Shown here one piece after another: positions 24,311-40,087 of a stretch of 64,000 nt of DNA. Each line of letters begins with the position of its first letter. Positions within the stretch are counted from its first letter, which is position 1. The translations under genes were made by a program, and so were the position numbers. Below the pieces are notes generated by a model, which saw only the letters and a program-made list of their open reading frames with translations, was not told the DNA's origin and made no database searches. The stretch lies in NCBI GenBank assembly GCA_947034895.1, contig OX344761.1, forward strand, positions 30,950,863 through 31,014,862. The letters run 5' to 3'. Source of the DNA: Rhytidiadelphus loreus (taxonomy: Eukaryota > Streptophyta > Bryopsida > Hypnales > Hylocomiaceae).

Positions 24311-25311
24311 TAACATTGAACACAAAATATTTAATTTATTTAGTTTTTGTTTTTGAGGTTCATGTTCCATTGTGTATTTTTTTTTTTTTAAATTTATGTT
24401 GTAAGATTTATTCAACCACTTAATAAAATTATTAGCACGTTACTTATTAACCTAGAATATTGGTGTTAACAATGATCTTTAAAACTTTACTTAACTTCTT
24501 TTTCTCAATGTCTCTACATACATCTTCAACAAAAATAGGGATCTTCATAGAAAGTAATAATTCATGACATCTTTGTGAGGATGGTAATGATCAACATACG
24601 CATATACACAAAATCATCTTCTAGATGTTAAAGTTTACAAATATTAGACATGTCTAAAAATGAGATGTACGGTAGGAGGGAAAAGAACAATTTTGGTTAT
24701 GTGTGCTCAGTTAATTTCTTAATGCTTGAGGATTTTAGACAAAATCTAGATAATTATAATATGTACTTTCTTCAACATTTTGCAATTTATATATAGTAGT
24801 ACAAATGTTAAATATGAAGTTTTAAAAATTAATTATTTGATTTAATTTGAAAACTTATTTTTAAATTTTAGTCAAATCAATTTTAAAAAAATTAACTTTT
24901 TTAATGCATCAAAGGTACAATTTCTATTTTTAGCACTTGAATTTTTGTATGATAGGCTAAATCTATGATGTTATCAAAATTACATAATATAAACACCAAA
25001 TGCATCTAGTAATACAAAAACATTATTGTATTTATTAGAATTGAAAACATTATAGAATTTCTTTGTACAATGAATTTTTTATCAAAGAAAAAATTTGAAC
25101 CATTAACTGATTTATATTTTTTTATAAAATTCAATACACATCTATATAAAATCATCAACATTTATAGATATGGAAACATCCTTTTGCATCATCTACAATG
25201 TCCATCACCTTGTTTTTGACATTTCAAATTGAATGAAAATTGGATTTGAAAAGAATGAAAGTCACACATGTATGGCACTTAGCCTCTAGGCTTTTATTTT
25301 TTTAATCATTA
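24311..25311. other. Intergenic / 3' flank of the DPY-30 gene
   Basis: AT-rich. The end nearest 25311 would include the 3' UTR of the minus-strand gene that stops at 25312. Nothing else was recognised. Confidence 0.4.
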
Positions 25312-28010
25312 TTATTGTTTCTTGCGATCGACTTTGGATTCATTGATAGGTTCAGTTGGAGGGGCAACTTCAGTTTCAACATTGGATTTAGTATTGGAAT
25401 TATGTATGACTGGTGGAGTGATTATCATATTTCTACGTGGATTGTTTTTAAGTAAAAATGCTGCCAACCATTCAGCTGGGTCACTTGGCCTGAGACACAA
25501 TGTTTTATTATTTTCATTTACAATATTAGTTTTTTTTAAATGAAATATAAATGGCACGAAACTTCCTTAGAAAAATTTAGAGTTGGTTATTTCATCAGAA
25601 AGTTTCATACTATCAACAAAAGTTCAATTTTAAACAAATGTTTTAAACATTCATTCTTAAATGAATGGCTTAAGAAGATGATTATTACCTTGCTTTTGCC
25701 AAGTGTTGTAAACCTTGTAGTAACATTGGAACAATGCCAGTTCTCTCCTACATTTAATATCATTTAGTTTATTATTTGTTTTGTATGGCAAAATAATATC
25801 CACCATCAATCTTTAAAAAAAAAGCATAACATTATTTAGCAAGGCATAATGCACGCATTTAAAAATGCAAAAGGTTAAAAAATTTAAATATTTTGATTAT
25901 CAATCAGTAATCAATTTTGAGATTGGAGATTCAACAGACTATTATACTAGTGAAAAGACATTGACATTATACAATCAAGAAACAAGTAGGACAAACATTG
26001 GTGAAATATATAGTAGGATTGTCTCAATCTTTCGTTTTATTTTTTAAATTAATATTCATAAAATAAAATTTATTTATTTATTTTGACTCAACTAATGAAT
26101 AAATTTTTTGAAGTGATGATTTTTAAATTTGAGTGAAACTTTTAATTTTTAAATATTAATGTATTTTTTAAAATAGAAAAAAGATGAATAACCATGCTAT
26201 GCATCCACCTACATCTACAAATGATAGAGTTGACACTACTTGCAAATGTTTTTTCTTATGAGTTGATTTATCTATAGTAGCATTGGACTAAACTTTCAAT
26301 TTTATATAAACTAGAAAGATTCCCTACTACTAATGTGTAAATAACCTTCTAAAATACTTAACCTCTAAATTTTTATTGTCCTCTAAATTTTTATTTTTTC
26401 TCCATTATAAAAATTAATTAATAATTTACTATTTAAAAAATAAAACAAAATAGAATGATATTGTATAAATTGAATATCTTGAATAAAAATTAATTGAAAC
26501 ATAAAACTAAATTATATATATAGGTGAAACCTAAATATTTTACACATATTTATAATAGATTATCATTTATTATAGTAATAATTTGCTAATAAAATATTTT
26601 CTATGATAATAATGTTGTTATTTGTAATGTGCAAAAAAATCACAAATAAATGACTAAAAGTTTAATTCCTTTTAGTTTCATTAGGCTACACTATCTCAAA
26701 GTCCAAATTTCACGGCTAAACTTTCTTGCATCAATACATATAAAAGCTAATCATTTTACTTTTGCATGCATTAGTCTCACCTTTTTCATCTAAATTATTT
26801 CCATTCCTCTTGAATGTAGGCAATGTTAAATATTAACTAAATAAATGATGTTTTTCCATCAACTTGTATATAGAAATAAATTAGAGACAAAATGTAAACA
26901 ACTTACCAAATAAATTCTCATAGGTTCAGCACGTAAAACTACATTTTTCCTTATCTCTAATGCTAATTTTTGTGCTTCCCGACCCTGTAAAAATATTCAT
27001 GATAGTATTGATAAAATTTCCTTTAAATATCATTATATAAAAAATGTCATTTGATTTTTATTTGTTCTTTATAGTATCTTAGAATATACCATTTAGAGGT
27101 ACGTGGTTACAAAAATACAAAATAAGGACCCCTTAAGTTTTAAAGACATAGAATCCTAGGTCTATAGTAAAACACAAGATAGAATAAATATTCAAAGACT
27201 TGAATATAAAAAATAATTTTAAAAGCGATTTAGGATTATACCCATTCATTTGTTCTATGTAATTTAAGCTTAATTTGTATCAAAGAAATTTCAAAAGAAT
27301 TGATTATATAATTTTAAAATCATAATGATGTGCTATTAATTAAAATAAATCAAGGTAGTATGATAATGATTTATTCATCCTACTAAGTTTTTATATTATT
27401 GTAAAATAATGAAAATGCAATTGCAATTCATAATTTAGATTAATTTTTGCATGCATTGTTTTAAAATATACCACTCAATTTGTTGCTTAAAAAATATGAA
27501 CAAGTTTTTATCATAATTTTTTAACATAAACAAAGTAAATCTAATGGATGTAGAATGAAATTTCAATCAAACATAATAATGATTTAATAATTTACAAGTC
27601 TTTAAACAACTTTTCAAGCTATTTTGAAATTTTCACAAATAACATTCATGAATGTTCATTGAAACTACAACTAAAGAATGTTTCTACCTATATAAATGTC
27701 GAATGTTTTAGATTTGACATGTACCTCAATAGGATCATCAAACCACATTTCATCAAATGTTGGAGGAGGTTTTTGTTCTTCCCCTCCATTTGGGATTCGA
27801 TCTCCATTTTCACCTCCTTTAGTAGAAAAGAGATTCAATACAATTAGCCAATAAATTATATAAAAGTTCGTTATAAAAGAGTAAAGCAAGGGAAAACTTG
27901 AACCAAAATTGTGGTAACTTCTAAAGCCAAAGCTTGAGCAAGAGCTTGAGCTTACCCACAAGTGGAGTTGCAAATGTAGTTTCCTTCATACTTGTTTTTT
28001 TAGCAGGCAT
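25312..28010 (-). CDS. DPY-30 domain protein, 153 residues
   Basis: Five minus-strand exons join in phase: 28010-27956 (starting MPAKKTSMKETTF), 27816-27725, 26984-26907, 25747-25689 and 25489-25312 (TAA at 25312-25314). All use GT-AG introns. Residues about 70-120 are a DPY-30 motif: MRIYLERTGIVPMLLQGL, then LAKARPSDPAEWLAAFLLKN. This motif is an X-type helical dimerisation module. In fungi and animals it is the SDC1/DPY30 subunit of the COMPASS H3K4 methyltransferase, and related motifs occur in ciliary proteins. The N-terminal 50 residues (acidic, with PPTFDEMWFDDP) and the C-terminal tail with many charged residues are outside the motif. The protein is longer than human DPY30 (99 residues). 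No break is seen. A COMPASS role is likely by homology but not shown; a flagellar role is possible if the plant has motile sperm. Confidence 0.88.
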
Positions 28011-30339
28011 GATTTTTAAAGAAGCTTTTTGAACTTAGTGCAATACAATGACAATATAATTTTCCAAAAAAGGTCTTCAAATAATTTGAAGGAAGATCAT
28101 TTAAAATAATGAAGACATTTGATGTAACAATGTTTCAACATATTTATTTAATAAAAACACTTTAGTGACTTTGTCAAATTTATTTTGGTATGATTTATGA
28201 ATCTTTAAAATTTCAAGTATAATTTATTTAGGAAATTATTGTGAGATGGTCTTGTAAAAAATTCACAAACTATTTCATCAATTCATATATAAATAATGAA
28301 TACAATGAAACGTTGAAAAATAATAAATGAATAGATTAGTTTAAGTTTAAGTTTTTGGATCCACAAATTGTATTCTATTGCTTGCATTAGTGCACAATTG
28401 AGTCAACCTTGTCCTACATCACAGCATTATAAATGTATAAACCTCTCATAAATTTCTTGTAATCTCTTATATTGTTGATTTTTTTGAAATTCGCAAAATG
28501 TTTAGGATTTTAAAATATTTAATAATATGAAATTGAAAATCTATATTTATTTAGATTTCAAAGGATACATTGTTTACAGTTTTTTTGTCCATAGTACAAC
28601 TAATAAATAGTGTAGAATTGAATAGATACAATAAAACATATGGAGTAGTCCATTATGAATACTATACAATGAATGTAATGCTATTATTTTTCCAATTAAA
28701 TTCCAATTTTATCCAAAGTCAAAGCACTCTCTCTATTCTTCTAAAAACCTCCAAATCAAGCACAATTTGTGTCTCATTAAAAAGTTCCCTTTATTGATTT
28801 CAACTTTGAGTAAATATTGGTTGTGTTGAATGGCCTCATGGGGGCAAGTGACAACCAATCAAAGAGCATTCCTCTCTTAGCAAGCTTAGCCTTGCCTATA
28901 TGAGGCACCTTGTACTTGATGCTTCTTCAAACAATCATATTGACGATGGATTTTGTAACTACTTGGTTGCTTTGAAGATTTGTTCATGAATGGGACAAGT
29001 TTCCTTGTTGCGGGTATTTAGGTTGAAAGCAGATATTTCTAGAATTCCATTGTTGCCACCAACTTTTAAACCATCAAAAATGATAAGCTAGCAACATTCA
29101 CGAACGATGCTCAAATATGATATTGTCTGCATGAATTTTGGGTGCTTGAACAATGGTGCCTAAGCTAGAGATTTTGCATAGATCTTGAGGATGGATTATT
29201 GGTTCTTGAATGCAAGTATCAATGGCACAAAGACTAAAAATATAGTTAACCCCTCATCGGATTATTTATCTTTGTTAAATAATGAAACTAGCGCTCCACT
29301 ACTATCTACGCTACCAATGATGTTCAATTAGGAGACCTTGGTGATGGAAATTTGACCTTCACATGGTGAAATGGATTTGGAAAAACGGAAAGATTGGTCC
29401 TCAGAATAGGTTGCCTTCCTCCAAAAAACAAGTATGTAGAGGGACAATAAATTTAAACAAAGCATGAAAATAAATAAATAAAACAATGATAATGGAGGTG
29501 AGTTGATTAAAGGAGTTTCTTTTGGAAGTCATCGTTGTTGGCAATTAAATTTTGATTTCTCAACAAAACTCTATGTAATGTGCAATAATTTCTTCACAAT
29601 TCTAAACAAGAGATTTCAAAAGAGAATTATTGCAAAAGTCATAATAATATTTTTTCCATTTCTATTTCAATGCATGCATATTTGTAAATTCACTTTTTAA
29701 AAATTTACTAATTTTTCTATTTTATTGTGATTGTTCAAAACCTTTGATTCATTATTTTCTTATTAACCTCAAAGCTCATAACCTCTAAAGTCCCAAGTGT
29801 CCCCTTAGAAGACAATTGAAGGTTCACTTTGTTTCCTATGATCTCTATTTTGGCATGATTTTTTGAAAGTTTTTTTAAAATAAAATAAAAACTAACTTTT
29901 TGAGAATATAATTTTTATTTAAATTGATACATGGAAGAAAAAATTGTGCTACATGAAGCTTAAAATAGTTTGGTTTTGGTAGTAAAAAAACTCACCAAAA
30001 TTTGAAGTGTTTTTTTTAAATATTTTCTTATAAATCAAATTTTTATCTATATATGGCATGATTGATTCATTTCTTAATATTACAATTCATTTTTGGAGTA
30101 TGGTGGCAACCTTCATGCTAGTCCCTTATAGTGTAGTCGTTGTAATGAATATCTAAGGCAATTTCTAAAAAGTCCCTAATTGTTGCAACATTGAGCTTCA
30201 ACTTGTGATGCATGACATCAAATTTAGAGGTTACTTTTGCCATCTTGCATGGTCAAGACTAAAGACAAGAAGCAAGAAGAGAGAACGTTTTATATGGACA
30301 AGGTTTTATTAGTTAGTGATTACCTAAATCCTAATTCTA
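28011..30339. other. Intergenic / 5' flank of the DPY-30 gene
   Basis: The first few hundred bases are the upstream region of the DPY-30 gene; no clear TATA box was assigned. The part 28820-29400 has a more balanced base composition and might be an old coding or repeat fragment, but no frame gives a recognisable protein. Confidence 0.4.
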
Positions 30340-30680
30340 ATGATGACTCTAGGTTTATCTTAGTCAATTTTTGAATGACCTTTGGGATTATTGTATTTGA
30401 CATATATAGGGTTTGTTTTGCAACCATAGAGGGCCTATTGTGGCACCACAACTAAAATGAGATGAAGCCATGATGAAAATCATGGAATGAAGCCAGAACA
30501 AAAATAGTGAAATGAAGCCAAGACAAATTTGAAAAACATCAGAGTTGAAAGGGTTCGTTTTGCAACCATGGATCAATAGAAAATTCAATGTCTTTTCAAT
30601 TGACAAAGTTGAAAAGAAATTTGAAGGAACCATTGGAAACCTTTGGGGTTCAATTAATTTTTAAACCAAAGACCATACAA
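30340..30680. repeat. Dispersed repeat, third relative of the 19.84-21.3 kb unit
   Basis: It shares the order 'AATGACCTTTGGG', 'ATATATAGGGT', 'AAAATGA...GAAGCCA', 'GAAGGAACCATTGGAAACC' and 'GGGGTTCAATTAATTT' with the halves of 19840-21300. No coding potential is seen. Confidence 0.55.
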
Positions 30681-30855
30681 AATTTGATTGAAATTTTGGA
30701 TTTGAAAACATATAAATGTTGAAGTTGCCAAAATACAATACATTCTTATAAGTAGATTCACTTTGGAAGGATGTGCCCTAAAACCCAATAGGTTCACAAT
30801 TTTTGGATCTATAATTAACATTCATCAAACCTTTTAGGTCCACAATGTCATTCTA

Positions 30856-31119
30856 AAAGCATCCCCACTAGGGAGTTTTCTTTCCCTAAACTTGGGACCT
30901 CAATCCAGTCAACCTTGATTGTATAGGGATGAGACCTTGCGTGTTCTTTATATGAGCTTGAATATAGAGAATTGGGCCCAACTTTGACCAAGTTCTCTAT
31001 AAATTTGGGGTAGAGATCTTGTTTTGAGATTGGTGCGTGCAAGCTTCTATATCCCCATCCCCATCTGAGGTCATCTCCCTAAATTTTTAGGGATACAAAA
31101 CAGATTGGTGGGGATGCTC
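30856..31119. mobile_element. MITE with AAAGCATCCCCAC ends
   Basis: The left end AAAGCATCCCCACTAGG pairs with the inverted right end GAGCATCCCCACCAATC. TA flanks both sides (30854-30855, 31120-31121). It is 264 bp with no ORF. Similar GAGCATC-type ends are common among plant MITEs. Confidence 0.7.
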
Positions 31120-31800
31120 TAAGGTTAACCTAGCATTCATTGTGGATATTGTCCTTTCTTGTACCATGTGAATCATTTGCTTAAAAAAGAAATACTCATC
31201 GGAGGTCAAACTATTGTGCAAGACCTTTTTTTTATCAAAAATTTCAAAGATGAACATAATTATTCACTTCTATGTTCCGTAGAAGAATTTTTTGTCATCC
31301 ATTATTGTCACAGGATAAGCATTTAATTTTCTCCGTAGTCAACAATGTATCACGGAGAATTTCCATCTTCTTGCATAATCGCTCAACTAAGATCCAAAAA
31401 AATTGGATTAAAAAATGCTTTTTTCCACGCATTTCTCACAGGTGCAAAATGTTATTCAACGGCCATTTTTGGCTTTCCAGGCATTTCAGGATGCAGGGCC
31501 ACCAATGTCGTGACTTATCCAATAACAGCTTCCATCGTAACTGCAAAAGAAGTCGAAGAATTTGAAAGAACATCACAACTTCTCAATTTCTCATTCAAAG
31601 GGATGTTGAGGCAAAAATGTTAAAATCAGTTCTTGAACATGGTGAGCAAAAGCCTCCATCGTTCAAAAGAAAATCCCAGAATCGAAGTACATTCTACATA
31701 CAATAATTCAAGAGCCCCGTTCTATGAATTGTGAACAGCATTGATAAAATACAGCTCACTGGCCTTCGAGAATCACTTCTCTACAACTTCAGTCCTAAAT
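31120..31800. other. Intergenic and probable 3' UTR of the chloroplast Hsp70 gene
   Basis: The part near 31800 lies immediately downstream of the Hsp70 stop on the minus strand and is likely transcribed. Plus-strand ORFs at 31272-31623 have no recognisable domain and overlap each other in different frames; I do not call them. Confidence 0.45.
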
Positions 31801-34778
<2,978 letters not shown>

Positions 34779-34900
34779 TTCTCTTCAATAACCCTAACAG
34801 GAAAACTACGTCTCTAAATGGCGCAATACCTGGTCTCTCTCAGAAGAAATTATATGGCTCGAAAGAGAAACAAATTTTCTACAACAATCTGAGCTCCTAG
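34779..34900 (-). promoter_or_regulatory. Core promoter / 5' UTR of chloroplast Hsp70
   Basis: Reading the minus strand, CCATATAATTTCT lies about 70-80 bp upstream of the start ATG (about 34846-34858) and is a plausible TATA-like box. This would leave a short 5' UTR of roughly 40 bp. I looked for a clean heat-shock element (spaced GAA/TTC units) and did not find a convincing one. Confidence 0.4.
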
Positions 34901-35735
34901 CGACGACAGTCGCGGCAGAATTCGAAACACTGCGTGAAAATGCTTCAAGCTCTCCGCCTCAGAGTCCGAAATAAGTACACAATGAGAGAGGGGGGCAAAT
35001 GAACCCCAGAAGCTTGAACCATACAACCCTATCCGGGAACATGGTTTCTCCCGCTGCCCGTCTGCCCATAGACACGCCGTGGTGTGAGAACCGTCCGATG
35101 GCGCGATGGGAGTCTTTTTTCTCTCGCTGACCCAAAACCCTGCGTCTGCCCGCTTCCAGAGGGTTCCACGGGGATCATTTTACTGGACCTGCACCTTGGT
35201 TCTCGTAGCTTCTGGATGCGAGATGTGGTCGCATCTGGGCCGTCCGTTGAATTCCATGAAGGCGGCGATTCTGTGGACGGAGGTTGGGGTTTTACGAGAG
35301 AGCGGTGTATGAAACTCAGGACGCAGGTCCTATTGCAACAAAAGTTAAGAGTAGCCCCCGCCGGTTTAAACAAAAATATTTAAACAAGAATAAATAATAG
35401 GGAAATTGATAAAAAAAAAGAAGCATTAATTCATTTTAAGAGGCAAGATTGAAACTATTTGAATTTTTTGAATGAGTAGGGTTTTGGGTCAGCGAGAGAA
35501 ACAAGTAAAGCATTTTCAAAAATAACTAATGAATCTTCTTGAATAGAACCCAACTTTGCTGCTATTTCAATGAGTTTTTTTTTAATTATCTTTGTATACT
35601 TTTAGGTCCATTGCTTGTGTGGCGTTAGTGAACTTTTTTTGTGCTTTCATGAAGATGATAGATTTCTTGTGGAATTAATTTTTTCAATGTTTTTAACTTA
35701 GAGAGTTCTTCTTTAGACATTGTGTTAGCCTAATT
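34901..35735. other. GC-richer upstream region of the Hsp70 gene
   Basis: Positions about 35030-35310 are distinctly GC-richer than the surroundings and have overlapping short ORFs on both strands without a recognised domain. I read it as promoter-proximal DNA, or possibly an untranslated first exon of a divergent transcript. Beyond about 35380 the AT-rich background returns. Confidence 0.35.
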
Positions 35736-37055
35736 TGCCTTGAAGTCCTTGTGTCCATTGTTGACAATAGATACAAGTTGGTCTTCAAAAGCGTATTTGG
35801 ATGTATCATGAGAAAACATCATTCTTCAAGTAATTTTGTGTCTTTGTTTATCAACCATTTCAAAGTATTTTGTATTGTTGAAAGTGATTTCATTTTGTTG
35901 GCCATATATGTAGCAGTTTTGGGTTGCAAAGTTTTTGCATCCATTCCATTAAAAAAAACTCTGAAGTTTATTGCATAAGCAAGTTAACTCTTAGTGTTGT
36001 TCGATATTCAAGTTTGTGCACGGCTTTAATTATTTCATTGTAAAGGGTCTTGTAGGAAAATCTGCATTTTGTTCATGTCTTTCATTGTCATTGAAGAATA
36101 TATCGTTTTTTTCATATGCTTCATACATTTTTAATAAGTTGTGAAAAGCAACCTTGTCTAACAAGAATACGTGGCATGTATAATAGTCTAAAGATTTCCA
36201 AAGTGCGCTCAATGTCTTGTCTTTTGTTTTATCAAATTGTCGATGAAGTATGTAGATTATAGCTTTCACTATGTTCATACAAATTGAATCTTCTTCACAA
36301 TGCTCTAGACAAGGACAACCATAATATTCAAACACCTTTCTCATTTTCTACAAATCTTGAGAAACAATAATATATTTTTGTTGTTTGAAATATTCTTCAT
36401 TGAGGTGGGAAGACATAGCCAAACACTTATGTATAAAACCAAAGTAGCTTCTTTATTCTTGAATTTTGCTTCATACTCCAATGCAATTTCGCCTTATTCA
36501 TATTTGATTGTTGCATCTTTACAAGCCTTTACTATGTCTTGCTCATCAACAATTTCTCATTTGATTGAAGACAAAAAGGAGGTTGTTGGTTTACCATCAA
36601 TTACACAATTAGGCTTTTGAAGTGCATCTTAGAACTTGTGATATGGTGAAAAGGTCTCGACGTGTTTTGATCCTTCATGTTCAATGCCAATGGGTTTTAA
36701 TACAAATGGTGACATTGCATTTCGGAACAACTTTGTAATAATTCGTAAATTTTCTTCACATTGTTTATGTTGCATTTGTGTTGATTTGTAAGAGTGGATG
36801 GTTCTAAAATGTGATCAATAGACACATCAAACTTATAATCTCGACCAAAAATGAAACCACTTTCAAGTTTTTTATATGTATACAATTCAATAGTGTGGTT
36901 ACAGTTTCTAATTTCCAATTGGGCTTCTTTTGAGGTCTTTATTTGATAGGACTTGTTCTTTTTCAAGTAGATGTAGATGGTTTATTGGCAGAAGATTTAT
37001 CAATTTTCAATTTAACCAAGGGAGTATAATGCTTAGTTGCATGCGTAATGTTTAT
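35736..37055 (-). pseudogene. Decayed coding sequence of unknown family
   Basis: On the minus strand, two ORFs (36966-36697 and 36344-36030) lie in a row and, with the sequence between and after them, read as protein-like text interrupted by stops and frame changes. Pieces include YKFDVSIDHILEPSTL, PIGIEHEGSKHVETFSPYH, VFEYYGCPCLEHCEED and ALWKSLDYYTCHVFLLDKVA. Composition is normal for protein rather than low-complexity. I do not recognise the family. It could be a decayed transposon protein or a host pseudogene. Confidence 0.45.
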
Positions 37056-38932
37056 TAAATGATTTGTTGTTGGCATTTACTTAGAATAGCTCCACATTGG
37101 ATTTTTTGAACCAAATTTTGTAAAACTTTCTATATGGTAAAGATGCAAGGATCGCTACAAATATAAAGAAATGAATCGCATGAGAGTTTCATCTCCCCAC
37201 AAACCATTATTATTGTGACTAGACTTTAACATCAATTCAATATATTCTTCGATAGTTGTGTCTTTACTTAAATGATGTAGACTAAAATCATACCTCATAG
37301 CTCCAATTCATTTTTTTATTCTCAATGACCATCTGAAACATATTCTTTTAATATACTTGTGTACATCCAAAGATCATCTAAATTGCAAAATTGTTTTTTT
37401 TAGAGAATTTGTTGTTGTGGAGCATTAGGTGTAAATTTTTTATTACAAAATTATAACCATTGGTATTGGCATTTTTCAATTCTGTAACTAAATTCTTAAC
37501 AATTTAGTATTTAAAATCATACTCTAGTTCTTTCTACTTACTATTTTTTTCAAGTATGAGCATGAATTTTTTTATTTAGGATTTTTACATGAATTCCCAA
37601 CTTATTTCTTTAACATATAATGGAGAGTAACAAATTGTAGGATGTATACATTTTTGTATAAAAAATTTGAAAGATAAAATCTAACCATTTGGGAAGAGTT
37701 GAAAATACATCTTTATAAAATTTAAGTGACTTGATCTTGCAATTGGTAAGATTTCTTATTCTAAAATTTTGAGAGGATGTACTCTTATAAATTAACTAAA
37801 GGATCCTATGGTTGAATTTGTCAATGAATAAATATAGATGAAGATTTTAGCTTTGCTTTAGATTTAAGTACTTTGAAATATTTTTAGGCCTAAAAACATC
37901 AAATGTGTTTAGGGATTATCCCCCTAAATAATCCTAAACCTAAATTTTTAAATTCTTTTTCTTCCAAATCCCTATCCTACAATTCCCACCATGATCTAGA
38001 AATTGTTATAGCTACTTCAACCTACTATAAATGATGAGCAATGATTTCAAATGTCTTAAAATCTTGTTACATAATAGGTCAAAAAGTCAAGTACTCACAT
38101 ATCAATTTTCATTCCAATTTAAGATATTCTCCTACTTTGGTGGACATTTTTCCACTATTCACTTTTGGCCAATTCACAACCTAATTGTATGTTGTGCACA
38201 ATTATTGTAGGTCCCATATCCATTGCAACCAAGTTTTTGATATAGTATAGTAGATAAGTTAAGAAAAGTATGCTCTGAATTTTACAGTTTTATCGCAAAA
38301 ACTCAATAAAATTGAAATTCCCAAATACACCTTTGTTGGTTGCTTTGGATTCCAAATATAGTCATTTTGAAGCCTCATATTGCCTTCTCCACAATGGATT
38401 TGGAATTTTGAACTTGAAAATGGATATAAAGGTAGAACAACTATCCCAAAACTTAAACAAATTCTTTTGCCTTGATCCAACACTTTATCAAAATACAAAC
38501 CCAAAACTCTTCACATCAATGCTTCTTTCAATAATAAAGCACGAACATATGTACAATTTACTACTCAAGTGCATCTTACACTTCAAATCCACCAAGAACC
38601 AAGAGAGACAAAGTACTAACCTTGGCCTCTAAATATCTAACCACAACCCTAGGAGGCTAGCCACTAGCTAAACCCTACCCCCAATCTTAACATCAATTAT
38701 TTATAGGGTTAACAAAATCCTACGTCTCGATCAAATTCATGTCTAAAATCAGGATGTGCAAACTGCAAACTTGGTAGACTCTACGTTAAGCTGGGTAAAA
38801 TGAAGTTGACCATTGGATTTACCCTGGGATAAATGGACAAGGCGGACAACAAATGATGAACGCAATGGCAGATGGTAGACAATAGACAAGCTGGCGGACA
38901 ACACACAATGACACCCTACAAAATCATTCAAG
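37056..38932. other. Intergenic, nothing firm
   Basis: AT-rich DNA. From about 38740 to 38920 it is richer in short GACAA/ATGGC-like words that recur at about 39650-39790; these are low-complexity relatives rather than a gene. Confidence 0.4.
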
Positions 38933-39085
38933 CTTTACAAGAAAATGGGGATATAAATGACTTGTCCACAATGACTACACCCACAATAATGACTGCAAAT
39001 TAGTCATTTTGCAGTCACTTTGAGGTCATTGTTGTGGGTGTAGTCATTGTGGACAAGTCATTTATACCCCCATTATCTTATAGTG
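38933..39085. mobile_element. Palindromic MITE-like element, 153 bp
   Basis: Two arms of about 65 bp pair around a short centre near 39000. The arms contain ATAAATGACTTGTCCACAAT and its inverse ATTGTGGACAAGTCATTTAT, and the centre has TGCAAATTAGTCATTTTGCA, itself a small palindrome. The right end TCTTATAGTG resembles a CACTA-type end; the left end is CTTTACAAGA. The flanking triplets are AAG and AAT, so no matching target duplication is seen. Confidence 0.75.
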
Positions 39086-39207
39086 AATTTAAGCTACAAG
39101 TTTACATTATCTAACTTTGTGAAAGTAACCAAGCCATGTCAATCAAAGTGCAAAGAAGGAAGCATTTTATATTTAGCCCTTATTCTAATTGCTTAAAAAT
39201 CATCAAA

Positions 39208-39309
39208 GTTGATTAAATTCAATGACTTTCAATTTGAAGCTAGTTGCCAAAGTCATTTGAGTTCAATTGGCAACTAGCTTTAAATCAAAAGCCACTTAAT
39301 TTGGTGTGC
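39208..39309. repeat. Imperfect inverted repeat, ~40-bp arms
   Basis: The arms meet around a 16-bp loop. The inner 14 bp of each arm (AAGCTAGTTGCCAA at 39237-39250 and its inverse at 39267-39280) match exactly and the outer parts match with a few differences. Confidence 0.8.
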
Positions 39310-40022
39310 TTGGAAATTAGAAAAAAAGATTTTTATACAAGTGGGGTAATGGTAGGTAAAACAACCCGTGAGGAATATGTGCATTAGGCTTTATAGGAGG
39401 TCAACTACTCATAGTTACTTAAAAACGCAAGAATTTTTCTCAAAGTAGATTTTCATTTTAGCATCGATAAATATTTTTTTCAAAAAACTTTGAAGTAGAA
39501 AAAGTTTGGAAATCAAGATTAGTTTTATTTTCAAAAATTTGTTTGAGGTTTTGACACTTCATCTGAAAGTTATAAACAAATTTTAGAGAAGGATTGGAAA
39601 GAACATTTTTTTTGACATTTTCAAATACCCTCTTTGAAATTTGTCACTGGTGCACACAATGGCGAATGGCAAATGGAAGATGAGCTGGCTGATGGGCTAA
39701 TGGATGGCAAACGAACTAATATAGACTATAGACACACTAGTAGATAGGTTGGCAGATGACGGACAACAAATAGACAAAGAATAGATAACATACCCTCATC
39801 GACTACCATCCGCTTGATAATCCTCCCAACTGTCTACCGTACAATGGATTCGATCGCTCATTTGTCAAAGGCAACCACTATTCTATTTAATATTTTTATC
39901 TCCTCACTAATTTTGAACTTTGGATTCTAGAAAATACATATTCAATGCTACAAACATCCAATGTAGCATTAGTATATGAAAAGGTAATTCAAGTTATGCT
40001 TCTACACATTTAAACTTACACT
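39310..40022. other. Intergenic, nothing firm
   Basis: AT-rich. Around 39440-39640 it resembles one arm of the palindromic modules inside the CACTA element at 51199-52752 (AAAAAACTTTG...GAGGTTTTGACA...AGTTATAAACAAA), so it may be a fragment of a related element. Confidence 0.35.
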
Positions 40023-40087
40023 CTAAATGTTAAATCTTAAATCCTAAACTTTAAATCCTATACCCTATACCCTATACCCTAAATTTT
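40023..40087. repeat. Telomere-like degenerate repeat
   Basis: Words such as TAAATCCTAAACTTTAAATCC lead into three copies of ATACCCT and then CCCTAAA. The pattern resembles diverged plant telomere repeat (CCCTAAA) but the copies are few and imperfect. (Quoted in short pieces.). Confidence 0.5.

Noticed and set aside
31272..31623. Plus-strand ORFs of 92 and 97 codons
   Set aside because: They overlap in different frames, have no recognisable domain and lie in the 3' flank of Hsp70.
34779..35000. Heat-shock elements upstream of Hsp70
   Set aside because: GAATTC and TTCGAA words occur, but not with the spacing of alternating GAA/TTC pentamers.
35029..35383. ORFs on both strands of about 100-114 codons
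   Set aside because: GC-rich promoter-side DNA; the two strands mirror each other and no domain is seen.
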